From Metallyticus violacea (taxonomy: Eukaryota; Arthropoda; Insecta; Mantodea; Metallyticidae), in assembly GCA_030762175.1 (NCBI GenBank), contig CM060846.1:238752012-238816011 (forward strand): 64,000 bases of DNA. Direction: 5' to 3'. The notes beneath the pieces are model-generated. The model made no database searches. It saw only the letters and a list, made by a program, of their open reading frames with translations, and had not been told where the DNA came from. This document shows positions 13,152 through 23,262 of the stretch, piece by piece; the stretch's first letter is position 1, and each line of letters opens with the position of its first letter. A program made the position numbers and the translations under genes.

Positions 13152-14942
13152 GCAGGGGGGGGGGGAAGTTAGATCCCTAACATTTCTGTAAATAATGTCA
13201 CACACAATATAAATTTAGGACAAATTACCAAAAATTAAATTTTAAACCTAATGCAACACACTAAAATTTAACAAAGAAAGCAATAAATCCATAGAAGTTA
13301 AACATACAAGAAATCTATAATATCAATAATGTCATATACAATGTACACATGAAATACAACAACCAACCTACCTCACACTCTTCTATTCTGCATTTTAGCC
13401 AAGTAGAGATTGCCAATAACTTTGACTGCATGGATACTGTGGATGGGAGAGGAGCAGAAGTGAAACTACTTCATTTCCACATGTGTCTGTGTTTTTCTCC
13501 CTTTCCCCATGTCAGTGGTTGAATAAAGGAACAGCAAAAACGATGAAATTACTTGAAAAATAAAAAGCAAAATATCCTACACATGTAAAATTCCTTTGCA
13601 TCATCAAAAACCATAACATAATTCCTGTAATTTTTTAAGGCAGTTTGCAGTAAAACTACATAGATTAATGACATAGTCATCATATGAATTATGAATAAAT
13701 GTGCCCTTTTCCATAGAGCTTGCTTTCTTCATTTGCTGAATTAATTATCTGTCCAGAATTCACTGTTCAAAAGATATCTGTATTAATGAAAATACTCACT
13801 TCTTTCAACATCTTATCCTTTTCACTACATCATAAACTGCTTTAGATACAAATATCATTTTCATTCTTCTTGCCTCTCCTAACTTAGAATGCTTCTGCAG
13901 TGCTTTTAGCCCATCTCCATTTTTCTTTCGAAAACATTTCTCATCTACTCTATAGGCCAAAAGGGTAATTTTTTCTTCTTTTTTTAAGGCACACAGGTTG
14001 CAGAAGCATTTGTAAGAGTAAAATCACTAAAGTCAAGGGAGTTTATTTTCATGTAAGGGGATATTTTAAAATTTGTTCAATAAAGCCAAATTACCTGGCG
14101 CTGCAGTTGTATGACAAACATGCCCTTAAAGACAAAAAGAACTACACAAATTATACATCACTCCAGATTCAATTATACTTTCTCATCCAGCCCTCTTCTA
14201 ATGGAAGTGACTAATGGAAAAAACTAATGCTCAGTGGGAATACAAGAGAGAAACATGGCAGTAGAACCTATAAGCATCCCATTAGATACTCTTGATCTGC
14301 ATTTCATTTTTCTTGCCTCATACCATGAATTTTTCAACGACTAATTCGTGAACACACTTTTCTATCCTGCAACTACCATGGCAGGGGTTAAATCCTCAAG
14401 TGCTGCCAATTACAGGGGGGGTTTTGAGCTACCTATTTTATGCTTGGGCGACTCGCCTCCTGCAGAGTAAGGAAACTGATGCTAGATTAAACCTATTCAC
14501 CAGAGAGTAAATGATTTAAGGTGCAGGTAAGCAATGCAGTTGCTCCCGCCCTAGAGAATGGGGGGGTGCAGTTTTAGAAACTAGGTGCAGAGATACAACA
14601 AGGTAACAACCACTAGGGGAATGGCTCTCTTTTGGAAATGGGGAGGGATCACAGCAGAATGTAAATCAGTTGCAGACTACTGATAAGCCAAAGACATGTA
14701 TATGAAATGAGGAGTAAATTATTTGTTTAAAAAGAAAGTTCGGTGTAATGGCAATATGTTTGTATAAGAATTTATAATGGGCAACACATAGAAATTGGCC
14801 ATGGCCAAAATTAGGCAGTTGCCATTTTGTAATGTTTCTTAGCACACTTAACTAAATACTTTTATAAAGAATTCAATAAATTAATGGGTTTCTTTATGAG
14901 AAAGGGCTGTTTGCATTCAACAAAAGGGGATACAATCCATAT
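13152..14942. other. Unassigned DNA
   Basis: No gene recognised. A slightly GC-richer segment at 14,380-14,690 has several G runs (for example GGGGGGG near 14,415 and 14,562) and may be part of an unrecognised repeat. A pyrimidine-rich stretch ending CATTTTAG at about 13,398 looks like a splice acceptor, but what follows has no good donor. Confidence 0.4.
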
Positions 14943-15231
14943 ATTAAGCCTCTTGGACCACTCTCTAACATCTCAGGTCATCAGCATCCCATTCTATTCA
15001 GGGTGTGAAACAGCGGACAAATTTTTGCTCAGAGGCCCCTTTTTTGAGGCTTGAGGTTCTTTATTGTGCCTTAAATGCATGACATGGGACCCACGGCTTT
15101 ACTTCCCTTCTAAAGGAAGCCATACTTCGAATTTTTATGCCCAAAAAAATCCATTGATCTGGGCCGGGATCGAGCCCGCGATCTTGGATTTAGGAGGCAA
15201 GTATGGTAACTACTACACCAACAGGACCAAC
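14943..15231 (-). mobile_element. SINE1 copy b, antisense
   Basis: Reads on the minus strand as the SINE1 head (GTTGGTGTAGTAGTTACC, B box near 15,170 with GGCTCGATCCC), the body (AGTATGGCTTCCTTTAGAAGG region) and GACCTGAGATGTTAGAGAG near 14,960. More diverged than copies e and h. A clear target duplication is not visible. Confidence 0.9.
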
Positions 15232-15952
15232 ACAACATATGTGATATTAGTCCTTTTTTTATATTGATTCAGAACTGTTTTTATGTTGTTTTATCACATA
15301 GTTTTGTCATAATGAAACCAAGTTGAGTGCAAAAGTGTCCCAGAGCCATAGGTAATTAGTATATTAGGAGGGAAATTTTAAATATTAAGCATTTGGGTTG
15401 GCACATGCTGCTGTGTGTCATTGTGTAATCTTGAAAGTGTTATGCATTGCAGACTTGTATATTTACAAAGCTAATCTCAGTTTTTTTTCTGTATTATGAG
15501 CATTGCAGTGTCAGTTATATCCTTGCAGTATCTACACACAAGCGTGCAAACAACCCTCATGCATTGTTACATTTTTGGAAATTTTTTATTGGTGCTTAAG
15601 CAAAGAAGACACATAACATAATATGCTTATTTTAAAGTGAAACTTGGAGACCAAGACAAACCATTAATACCAATATTCAGATGCTATGTAATGAGAAGTT
15701 AAGGTTATGGACAAAGGAGAAGATAATGTGCATGCTGTTTGCAGTTTCTGTGATGTGGAGGAAACTGAAACACAAACAAAACGATTTATGTATGTTCAGT
15801 TAATCTTCAGGGCAAGTTGAGAAATAAATGTTATATTCCATTTTGGCTATTAGGCAAGTTGCACATGAAGAAACCTACTTGCCTATCTCTCTCAAGGTAA
15901 CTGCATTATAAAACATAGACTTATTTTTTTGATTTTTTATTTTACTATTTTT
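15232..15952. other. Unassigned AT-rich DNA
   Basis: No gene, exon or element that I can support. Confidence 0.5.
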
Positions 15953-16112
15953 TTTAATGGTGCTAACACCTGTTTTTACTACTGAGGCACCACAGCAGTG
16001 GACACTGAGGAAAATGGGGAAAAAATCTCAGTAAGGGAGGATAATCCTGGCAGAATTTGAACCCCAGACCTCCCACTCATGAGTCTCACCATGACCACCC
16101 TTGGCTGTAACA
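15953..16112 (-). mobile_element. SINE2 copy a, antisense, internally shortened
   Basis: Minus strand shows a tRNA-like head (GGTGGTCATGG...GAGTGGGAGGTCTGGGGTTC), a B box and the family's 3' end (CACTGCTGTGGTGCCTCAGTA followed by a GGTGTTAGCACC-like end). The middle segment present in copies b and c is missing, so the copy carries an internal deletion of roughly 100 bases. Confidence 0.85.
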
Positions 16113-16129
16113 TGAATGATGATATCTGC

Positions 16130-16800
16130 AAGTCTGGGATGACTTTACTCCGCATTGGATCCCTACAAGGGAACTTAATAATCTAGTAAGACATCTGAAT
16201 TTGCCCAAAGAATCTGCTGTATTGGTCCCTGGCTCAAAAGTAAGAATCTTCTGTCATCAGGGACATATTTTTCAAGATACAGACAAGAGAAAAAGAACTA
16301 GCTCATTTCAAAGAACGATTCTTTGGTTTCAGCAACAACATAAAGAAGTAAATGCACTTATATGGAATTGGATTTTATCCTACTCAGTGAAGACTTTTCA
16401 TTTGCTTATTGATTAGGAGTCTCAAAGACATGTTACTGCATAATGGTAATGCATTGGGTCCATTCCTGTGGCTCATTCAGTTCAAATGAAAGAAATATTC
16501 GAGAACAAAAATACTGGTATCAGGTATTCAGTATGAGGAATACAATTTATCTGTGGTAACTTTGAAGTTGTAGAATGACAAGCCAGGTACATGCCACCAC
16601 ACCCCAAGCAGTGCTTTAGCAAAGAGAAGTAAAAAAACATATCATTAAAACAGACACTTCATCACTGAATGACTACAATGCACTTATCTATGCAGCTCCA
16701 TTACTGTACATCAATCACTAGGTAAGTTGGTATGCAGACTATGGCAGAGAGCAAAAACAATGGCCCAATAGGTTGTTAAACTCAGTTAAACTAACTTCAT
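16130..16800 (+). pseudogene. Relic of an uncharacterised repetitive protein, probably transposon-derived
   Basis: Pieced from different frames, the translation contains SEFAQR, KNLLSSGTYFSRYR, MLLHNGNALGS and PVAHSVQMKE, with many stops and frameshifts between. I recall similar wording (xLxSIPVAHSVHMKET, GxTFxxYRxREKEL) in uncharacterised multi-copy proteins of invertebrates, where it looks mobile; I cannot confirm this here. The 71-residue open frame at 16,201-16,416 is an accidental survivor, partly in the wrong frame. No function is proposed. Confidence 0.4.
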
Positions 16801-17799
16801 CTTTTGTACTTGCTATAATGGTTCTTCAAATCATGATGCACAAGAAAGGTTTATCAGGAATTGAAAATAAAATTAAAGTAGTATATCAACAATGTAAGGC
16901 AAGTCATATATCAAGAAAATCTGAACATAATAATGGAGACACTTAAACAAGAATCATAGATTAATGTATACTGCATTAATGATAGAAACACTAAATTCAG
17001 AAACTTTTTGCAAATTTTATTACAAGTTTTCCATTTGTAATTTCAAATTATGATAAAGAGTAGGGAATGTATGAAATTAAGAATTAAAATACACTTAATG
17101 GCAAAAGTAATTCTCCAGTAATGTTTCATATGCCATACATTCCAAGTATAAATATAACATTTTAGCAATACTATAACATATGAAGTAAGGTAATAAAAAT
17201 GATAAAGGTCCTATGTTTTCAAACATTAGATAAAATAAAAATTCTTACAAAACTATAGAATAAGCGTATATATTCACAAGAGCAAGTTATAAAACTTTGA
17301 ATGTAGAAAACTGAAATGTACGTCACACACCAGGGGCTGGTTTCATCCACTTTAAATGTTCACAAGCTGTTAGTTAGATGCTTTAACATTCAAACTAACA
17401 AAAAAGTTGTTTCATGAACCATTGTTAATTTAATATAAAGACTTGTGCTAAATAAACTTCACCTTTCCCTCGTAATAACTGAGGGTTGGAAAATTGCAGC
17501 CATAAATCCAGCTGTAGACCTCAACATTTTAAGTATGGATCTATTAAATGTTGTTCCTGAGAGAGGAAGGGCAGTAAAATGCAATGACTATGAGTTTTTT
17601 TTTATGCAAAAGATCAATTTTTACCAAAGTACTAATGTGAAAAGCAGTCATAGTTGTAGTAAAATACCCATTATAGAGGTTAGGAGATACTAAATAGAAA
17701 CAAGCCTGCCCCTCTCTTCCATTAGTTATGTAAACGTTTTATGCCACTTTTCCCCTCCCCATTCCCATTTATTGTTTCATTAGTAAAATGCTAGTATTT
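16801..17799. other. Unassigned AT-rich DNA
   Basis: Short open frames only. The frame at 17,445-17,693 has no recognisable domain. The region just before 17,800 may contain the N-terminal part of the Harbinger relic, but I cannot read it. Confidence 0.45.
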
Positions 17800-18125
17800 C
17801 AAAAGTCACCATTTTCTGGATTATCGAAGTGGTTTCCACAGCAGTTTCATCAAAAAGTAAAAGGAGCCTAACATTCATTCTCTTATTCAGAAGAATGCCC
17901 GCAAATTATAAAAACTTTTATCACTACCATTTTTCTAGTGTTTTGGGAGCATTTGATAGTACACATGTAAAAATCAATATTCTACAGGCAACAGAACCAA
18001 AATTTATCATATTTATATGGGCTGCTTTTCCATTAATGATAAAGTAATCACTCTCCATTAAGAAATAGTTGCTAGGTGGTCTGCATCAGCACATAAAGGT
18101 ACAATATTTAGTAATGTTTAAGAAC
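17800..18125 (+). mobile_element. Harbinger/PIF (HARBI1-like) transposase relic
   Basis: The frame from about 17,886 reads FYHYHFSSVLGAFDSTHVKI, matching the HARBI1/DDE_4 pattern FPxVIGAIDxTHxxI, where the D is the first catalytic aspartate. It goes on through a TEPKFI segment. With a frame change it continues to EIVARWSASAHKGTIF, matching the downstream IVARWPGSTHDSxIF motif around the second catalytic Asp; here that Asp position reads Lys. Only about 100 residues remain. Stops are present. In intact elements this transposase works with a Myb/SANT-like partner; a decayed Myb/SANT-like gene is present at 55.9 kb but is far away. Confidence 0.78.
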
Positions 18126-18564
18126 AGATAATTATTTTTCATTTTTTTAGCCAAGATGGTGTGTGGTGGGTTGCACGAGGGTTTGTAGGAAAACAGCTGG
18201 AGTCAGAGTTGATGTTCTTGTAAAGAGATATTATAGACCTACCCATCAAATACACAGACAGTATCAAAAGAGGTGCTAACTTTTTTTGTATGATCATTAC
18301 TGTAGTTTTCCAACAATAACAGTTAATTAATTCCCCTTCATCTGTAGGTAATCTGCCACTCCACAAGGATTTTACTGTTAAATCTTAAGACTGCTCTCAG
18401 CTGAAGCTAAATGAGCATGTGGGTAATGCAATTCTGCAAAATGAAATGTTTGTGGCATCACACAGTAAATTGCATCACTCTACTTCATTCTCTGTTAGGT
18501 GTGGGTGCAAAAGAAACAAGTGTTTTATTTCACACACATTTCTTTTGTATTAAATGTATTAGTA
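18126..18564. other. Unassigned DNA
   Basis: No element or exon recognised. Confidence 0.5.
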
Positions 18565-18746
18565 TTTGGTTTATTTACAGACACTTTGTAACATCTCAGG
18601 TCATCAGCGTCCAATTCAATTTAGAGCATGAAATAGCGAATGAATGTTGTTCATAGGCTTCTTCTTTCAGGCTTAATGTTCTTTTATGTGCAGTAAATCT
18701 AGGGCATAGGACCCACTACTTTTATTCCCTTCCAAAAGAAGGTAAT
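18565..18746 (-). mobile_element. SINE1 copy c, antisense, 5'-truncated
   Basis: Minus strand contains the 3' two thirds of SINE1: the GAAGGGAATAAAAGTAGTGGG region, CCTGAAAGAAGAAGCC and GACCTGAGATGTTAC, then an AT tail. The tRNA head is missing, the usual result of incomplete reverse transcription. Confidence 0.85.
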
Positions 18747-19184
18747 TATATAGATTGTGTGCATGTAAAAGATTTGCATTGTATCCATTATGTTTTTAAT
18801 TTACATAATTCTGTGCCTTTGTCATTTATGAGTAATGTTATACCCAGTCAGATGCACTTCAGCAAGATACCACCCTGTAATATCAAGAAGAGCACCTGCA
18901 GCTATTCACCACAAGCATGGCATCAATGATTTCTGTACACCCCACCAAATTTATCATAAAGGAGCAGTAGTTTAATATGACCCACAGTTTATCCACCTTT
19001 AGTGTGTGGCTATTCGTGTGATTTTGGAGCTTGTTTTTTTTATAAGCATTAGCATTAATCAACCACAATTGCAGATGATGTGGCTGCTGTTGAGCCACTG
19101 CTCTGTTTTATCCAAGTTTGTGGTTTTTGGAGCAAGATGTGAGGTGTTATCCTTTTATTCATGACGGCATTTTTAGACTATTTT

Positions 19185-19233
19185 ATGACTGTTGTGTTTT
19201 CAGCTCTTGCTGATGCGTTTTAGTACTAGTCTT
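19185..19233 (+). other. LINE 3'UTR stem-loop unit 1 (degraded)
   Basis: Inner stem CAGC-TCTT-GCTG is intact; the outer arms (ATGACTGTT and ACTAGTCTT) pair only partly. It is the homologue of the units in LINE D. Confidence 0.6.
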
Positions 19234-19303
19234 AATTTGTTGTGGTGCATGTTGCCCTTGTTATTTGTTTTGGGATTTTAATGCTACAGTTTTAAACCGT
19301 TTT

Positions 19304-19352
19304 AAGACTGGTATGATTTTCCGCTCTTGCAGCTGTGTTTAGTACCAGTCTT
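19304..19352 (+). other. LINE 3'UTR stem-loop unit 2
   Basis: Outer arms AAGACTGGT and ACCAGTCTT are perfect nine-base reverse complements. The inner stem CCGC-TCTT-GCAG has one mismatch. See the finding on these repeats. Confidence 0.7.
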
Positions 19353-19488
19353 TTATTTGATGACTATTTTATCCCTGTTAGTTGTTTTAGTTTTTTTTTA
19401 ATTGTTATTGCCCAATGTGCTTAATGAAATTTTCTACATTGGACTTGGGTGTAGATATTTTATTCTTGGACCAGTTTTTAGTGTGTTT

Positions 19489-19519
19489 GGGCGCTAATGA
19501 CCTTAGCAGTTTTGCGCCC
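19489..19519 (+). other. LINE 3'-terminal hairpin before the ATC tail
   Basis: GGGCGC and GCGCCC, 19 bases apart, are perfect inverted repeats placed 11 bases before the ATCATCATCA tail. Similar hairpins in other LINEs serve as the recognition site for their own reverse transcriptase; that role here is an inference. Confidence 0.65.
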
Positions 19520-19545
19520 TATAAACCATAATCATCATCACAGTA

Positions 19546-19860
19546 AAAGACACCATACCCACAGAGCAGAAATCTGGAATTTATGAAATCAAATATGCAG
19601 ATTGTGATCTGAGATACATTGGGAAAATGAAGAGAAATTTAGAAATTTGAAGAAAAGAACACTTGAGGAATATTTGTTTTAAGCAGATTGATAAATCAGC
19701 ATTAACAGTTCACTTTTGCACCAAAAATCATAAAGTTAAACCAGAGGCTAAGCTGCTGAAACAATTTCACAACTCAATGGAGCTATCCAGTTGGGAAAAG
19801 ATTTTCATAATAAAAAAATAAGAACAATTTAATGAATTTTGATTTCCCACCCCGGATAAA
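19546..19860 (+). mobile_element. Penelope-like element relic: GIY-YIG endonuclease end
   Basis: Translation gives EQKSGIYEIKYADCDLRYIG, matching the PLE wording KSGIYxIxCxxCxxxYIGxT with the GIY and YIG pair that names the nuclease. Next comes KRNLE, a stop, RKEHLRN (the catalytic Arg/His-Leu region), DKSALTVHFCTKNHKV and LSSWEKIFII (the helix with the catalytic Glu). Only one of the two linker cysteines is changed (C to Y). The RT part is missing: the left edge meets the ATC tail of a LINE 3' end. The relic is disabled by a stop near 19,650. Confidence 0.85.
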
Positions 19861-21429
19861 ATCTACAAGTTTGTAGGGCCATCAGACACTGCTACAGGAG
19901 CATCCTGGTATTCAGCCACCAATTCAAGTAGCAGTAGTCGGTCAACAGTTAATGATGGGAGTGATTGCTTCCGAAATAGTAAGTGGAGTTAGTGTGAACA
20001 TGTTGAATACATAAGTGTAGGAAATATCTGTATATCCGGAATAATATTCAAATAAGTGAAGATTTTTTATAAAAAAAAATATGCATTTTTTATTTAAGCA
20101 ACAGTTTTTCATAAGTTAGCATTTTTGTGAATGCTTTAATGAAGCTGTTGCATTTATTCTTTGTCACATTAAAGAATACATTTGTAACAGCCTATATAAT
20201 AAATTTTAAATCTATGTCTCTTATGGTTTCTGAAAAAAATACTTAAATTTTAGTTCTAAGAAAATATACCCTCTGCATAAAAAGAGCTGATTCAGGAAAT
20301 ATACTTATCAAATATAATAAAGATTTATGTAACATTATAATTACTTGTCAACATAAATGTGAAGCTTGGTGACTTTATTTGCAATAATTTATGAGATTTG
20401 GCATTTAACTGGTGCAGTGCACTCTTGCTTATTTCAATCATCTATCTTTCCTTAATTATGCCAAAACTTTTTTTTTCCCTGATCAAATTAGACTTTGATA
20501 AGGAGCTCTTTTTCTTCAAATAATTTTTTGGATACTTGTCGAGGACCATATTACTGGCTCATTATTTTATATGATAATTCATTCATGGGCTGTCTCTCCA
20601 CTGCAGGAAATAACCAAGAGTCATCGGGGAAAAGGTGCCAAAAGAGGCAAACTAAAAACCTTATCTTATAGTAGAGGCTGGAAATGTTGAAGTGCTGCTC
20701 TCAAACATGCAGCATATGTGGTAAAAATGTTGTGGCACAATCGCTAACTCGGCTGCAGAAATTGATTTCTTGCATGATGTTATCTCTAAGTTCCTGTAGT
20801 GCGCAAGGATCTTCCAAAGAATCGTATAAATAAAATAATAATCTGTGTATAGTGATAGAGTTTCAGTTTCAATAGGCAGCAGCATTTCCTAAGAAGACAG
20901 AGATACACCTGTTTGTTGAGTTAATTTTTTATCAGTTTTCCAGTCAGTTGCTCTAAACTGACACCAATTTCATCTAGTATATTATCTGTTAAAACTGATT
21001 TTCTTTTAGAATGTTTCTTGTCTAACACTGACCTGAAGCTTAAAATTTATTGACAATTTCGTATAAAGGTGTTACATAATTTGGAAACTTTTGTTATCAT
21101 TAATAACTTTTATTGTAGTGTCACACACCACTTGCGTATGATTATTTTCATTGAGAAACTCTTGCTTCTAAATCTGTACCTAGCTTGGTTACTGCTACAT
21201 AATTAGGAACTATATGTTTCAGAATATAACAGCATTCATCTATTCTTATGTACAATTAGATAATGTGCCTCATAATCAACATCGGTGAACTCTTTATAAT
21301 AAGAATTGCTTTAGTGTTTATATCTCAGGAATGTTTAAACACTGTAACTGCAATATCCTGTTAAGTACACTAAAATTGGTGAATGTCTTCATTATAGTAT
21401 TAAATATCCTGAAAATTGACACCATTTTC
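19861..21429. other. Unassigned DNA, possibly the decayed C-terminal side of a P-like element
   Basis: Minus-strand open frames (for example 20,661-20,885) contain stretches such as LYDSLEDPCALQELRDNIM that look like former coding sequence, but no domain is recognisable. They lie downstream, in sense, of the P-like relic at 21.4-21.8 kb and could be part of it. Confidence 0.35.
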
Positions 21430-21800
21430 AACATTCTCTAATTCAGAAGGTTCTGAAGGAGATTCACAGAATTCATCAACTTCAGTCTCACCAAAAATAC
21501 TGCACTTTATCTTCAGACACATTAATGACTGCACCCTTATTTCTTTTCAACTTCAAATGGTTGCCTCTTAGAAATAATGAACTACCCTTCTGGTAATTGC
21601 CTGTATTTGCCAAAATGTTCTATAGCACATCTGATTGAAATTTTCTTATAAGTACATATGAAAAATTAAGTTTTAACAAACAATGTTCTACTAGCGTAAA
21701 AAAATCTTTCTGTTGTCAGAATCAAAGTAATCATCTCAGAAGATAATGGTTCACTAAGGTTTAGTTTTATCCATTTTATTAATTGCTGTAAGGATTTTCT
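21430..21800 (-). mobile_element. P-element/THAP9-like transposase relic
   Basis: On the minus strand, with frame changes, the sequence reads LQQLIKWIKLNLSEPLS, then ERFFYASRTLF, FSYVLIRKFQSD and EHFGKYRQLPEG. In THAP9 and P-type transposases the C-terminal part has the order FSYVLTxKFQxDxLExxFGxYRQxxG, which fits closely. At least one stop and one frameshift separate the last two segments. The N-terminal THAP zinc finger and catalytic core are not seen. A host-domesticated THAP9 gene is unlikely given the decay. Confidence 0.55.
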
Positions 21801-22182
21801 AATATTCAAATCCTATTTAAAAAAAATTATATATGGAACAAAGACAAGTAAGTGAAGCATTAAGAGTGTTTAGGTGACATAAAATTAATTCAAATCCTAT
21901 GTCAGAACATGAGGACACTGGTAACATTAATCTACTGCTCAGCCTTACACCTTTGTGCCCACCAATGTAATACCATTCAACTGTTTATTTACAATAAGGT
22001 AAAGTATATTTTCCACCTAATATATTTAATCCGTGTATAACATCATTGAAAATCTGCAGAGTCAATTTTACCTTCTTCCTCAAATGAAAAAGGATCAAAG
22101 GTGTGAGGGAAAGATTATCACTGTATTTTACTAACTTTTTGTGCTCAAAATCATGAAAGCTCATACATAAATCATTATCATT

Positions 22183-22472
22183 TTTTTTAAATAGTATTTA
22201 ATGCTACTTTTTACTAATGAAGCACCACAGGCGGTGGACACTGATGATACATAAAATGAATTGATAAATTGGGAAAGGAGTATTTTTTATTTTTAACAAA
22301 GGAAGCATTCCAGGCCTAAGTTTAGGGTACTCCCCTGGCATTTGCCATTTATGAGGATTGAGAGAAACATGGAAAAAACCTGAACCAGGGAGGATGGTCC
22401 TGGTGGGAATCAAACCCCAGATCTCCCACTCATGGGTCTGTGTCTTAAAAGACTTCGGCCACCCATGGCGCT
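22183..22472 (-). mobile_element. SINE2 copy b, antisense, full length
   Basis: Minus strand begins GCCATGGGTGGCCGAAGTC (tRNA-Ser/Leu-like A box region), has B box GGGGTTTGATTCCC, then the body with AACCTGAACC... GGCAAATGCCAGGGGAGTACCC and the end CACCGCCTGTGGTGC. Flanked by a nine-base duplication ATTATCATT (22,174-22,182 and 22,473-22,481). Confidence 0.92.
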
Positions 22473-22481
22473 ATTATCATT

Positions 22482-23154
22482 GTGGTTTATCCAATTATAT
22501 ACATACATATCAAAGTGAGCACAATCAAGCAAACAGTGGTCTGCCCTAATCAGCAGATTGTGGTAAATACATTTGAGTTTATTCTCTAATGAAAATAATT
22601 ACACTCATTTTGTATTAAATGCTATTTCCTCAAATCCTATCATAACTCTTTTTAATGCACCATGAAAATATTCTCCAGTATTGGATTTTAAAGGTAATAT
22701 AGGAGTAATTAATGTCAAATCAGGCAGGATACAGCAATTTTTTACCTTTATGTTTTGATTCAATTTGTAATATTCTATTCAAGTGTTTTATCTATTTCTT
22801 CTTTGTATTTCTTTATTTAGGCTACATTATTCCAAGAATTACTGTATTTATATATATGCATAACTAATACTATTGGTCCAATAACCTAAGACATGTACAT
22901 TAATTTCCATTTTAGAAATATTGCAAAAGTTAGATGTCAATATGATCTTGATGAATTAAGAGTGTGAAAAATGCCATCTAAGTGCTCTGGTGTCTTTCTT
23001 TAATTTTAATGTGCCATTTATTGGTTTTTAGATCCTGCTGTTTGCCCCTTGAATTTTCAGCAAGTACTTTTGTTCTTGTTCAAGGCACAGAATAAAAAAT
23101 AAGTATTTGGTTCCCCCCCCAATCAAGGTTTCTTCTATTTTCTTTTTGTTATAG
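22482..23154. other. Unassigned DNA before a candidate exon
   Basis: No element seen. The last 35 bases are a pyrimidine-rich tract leading into a splice acceptor. Confidence 0.5.
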
Positions 23155-23262
23155 GGTCTTGACTGGATTGTAGCAAATGTTTCAAGGGTTCCTCCAATGC
23201 CATCACATGAGCCTTTACCACGTGATGATGTAAAGAAGTCTCATTCAGCTCTAATTTCATAA
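23155..23262 (+). CDS. Candidate last coding exon of a host gene
   Basis: A strong acceptor (TTCTATTTTCTTTTTGTTATAG) is followed by a 35-codon frame that ends in TAA. The peptide starts GLDWIVANVSRVPP and ends SHSALIS. The opening GLDW plus hydrophobic residues resembles the last helix of ARF/ARL-type small GTPases (EGLDWL), but the rest does not clearly fit, so I give no name. Codon choice is not skewed and there are no internal stops, in contrast to the decayed elements around it. A canonical AATAAA is not obvious just downstream. It could be the end of the gene starting at 10,462, a separate gene, or chance. Confidence 0.42.
   Translation, partial: GLDWIVANVSRVPPMPSHEPLPRDDVKKSHSALIS

Larger units (their letters stand above)
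19155..19545 (+). mobile_element. 3' untranslated end of a LINE of the A/C/D family (severely 5'-truncated)
   Basis: Closely similar to the last 450 bases of LINE D (44,733-45,196). It has the same repeated stem-loop block, the same closing words TTTGGGCGCTAATGACC and TTTTGCGCCC, and the same AT(CATCATCA) tail, ending at 19,540. No coding part is left, so this is a truncated insertion that preserves only the 3' end needed for reverse-transcription priming. It abuts a Penelope relic directly. Confidence 0.85.

Noticed and set aside
13398..13515. Possible exon after a pyrimidine-rich acceptor
   Set aside because: The phase needed to follow the 10,462 exon meets a stop, and there is no consensus donor.
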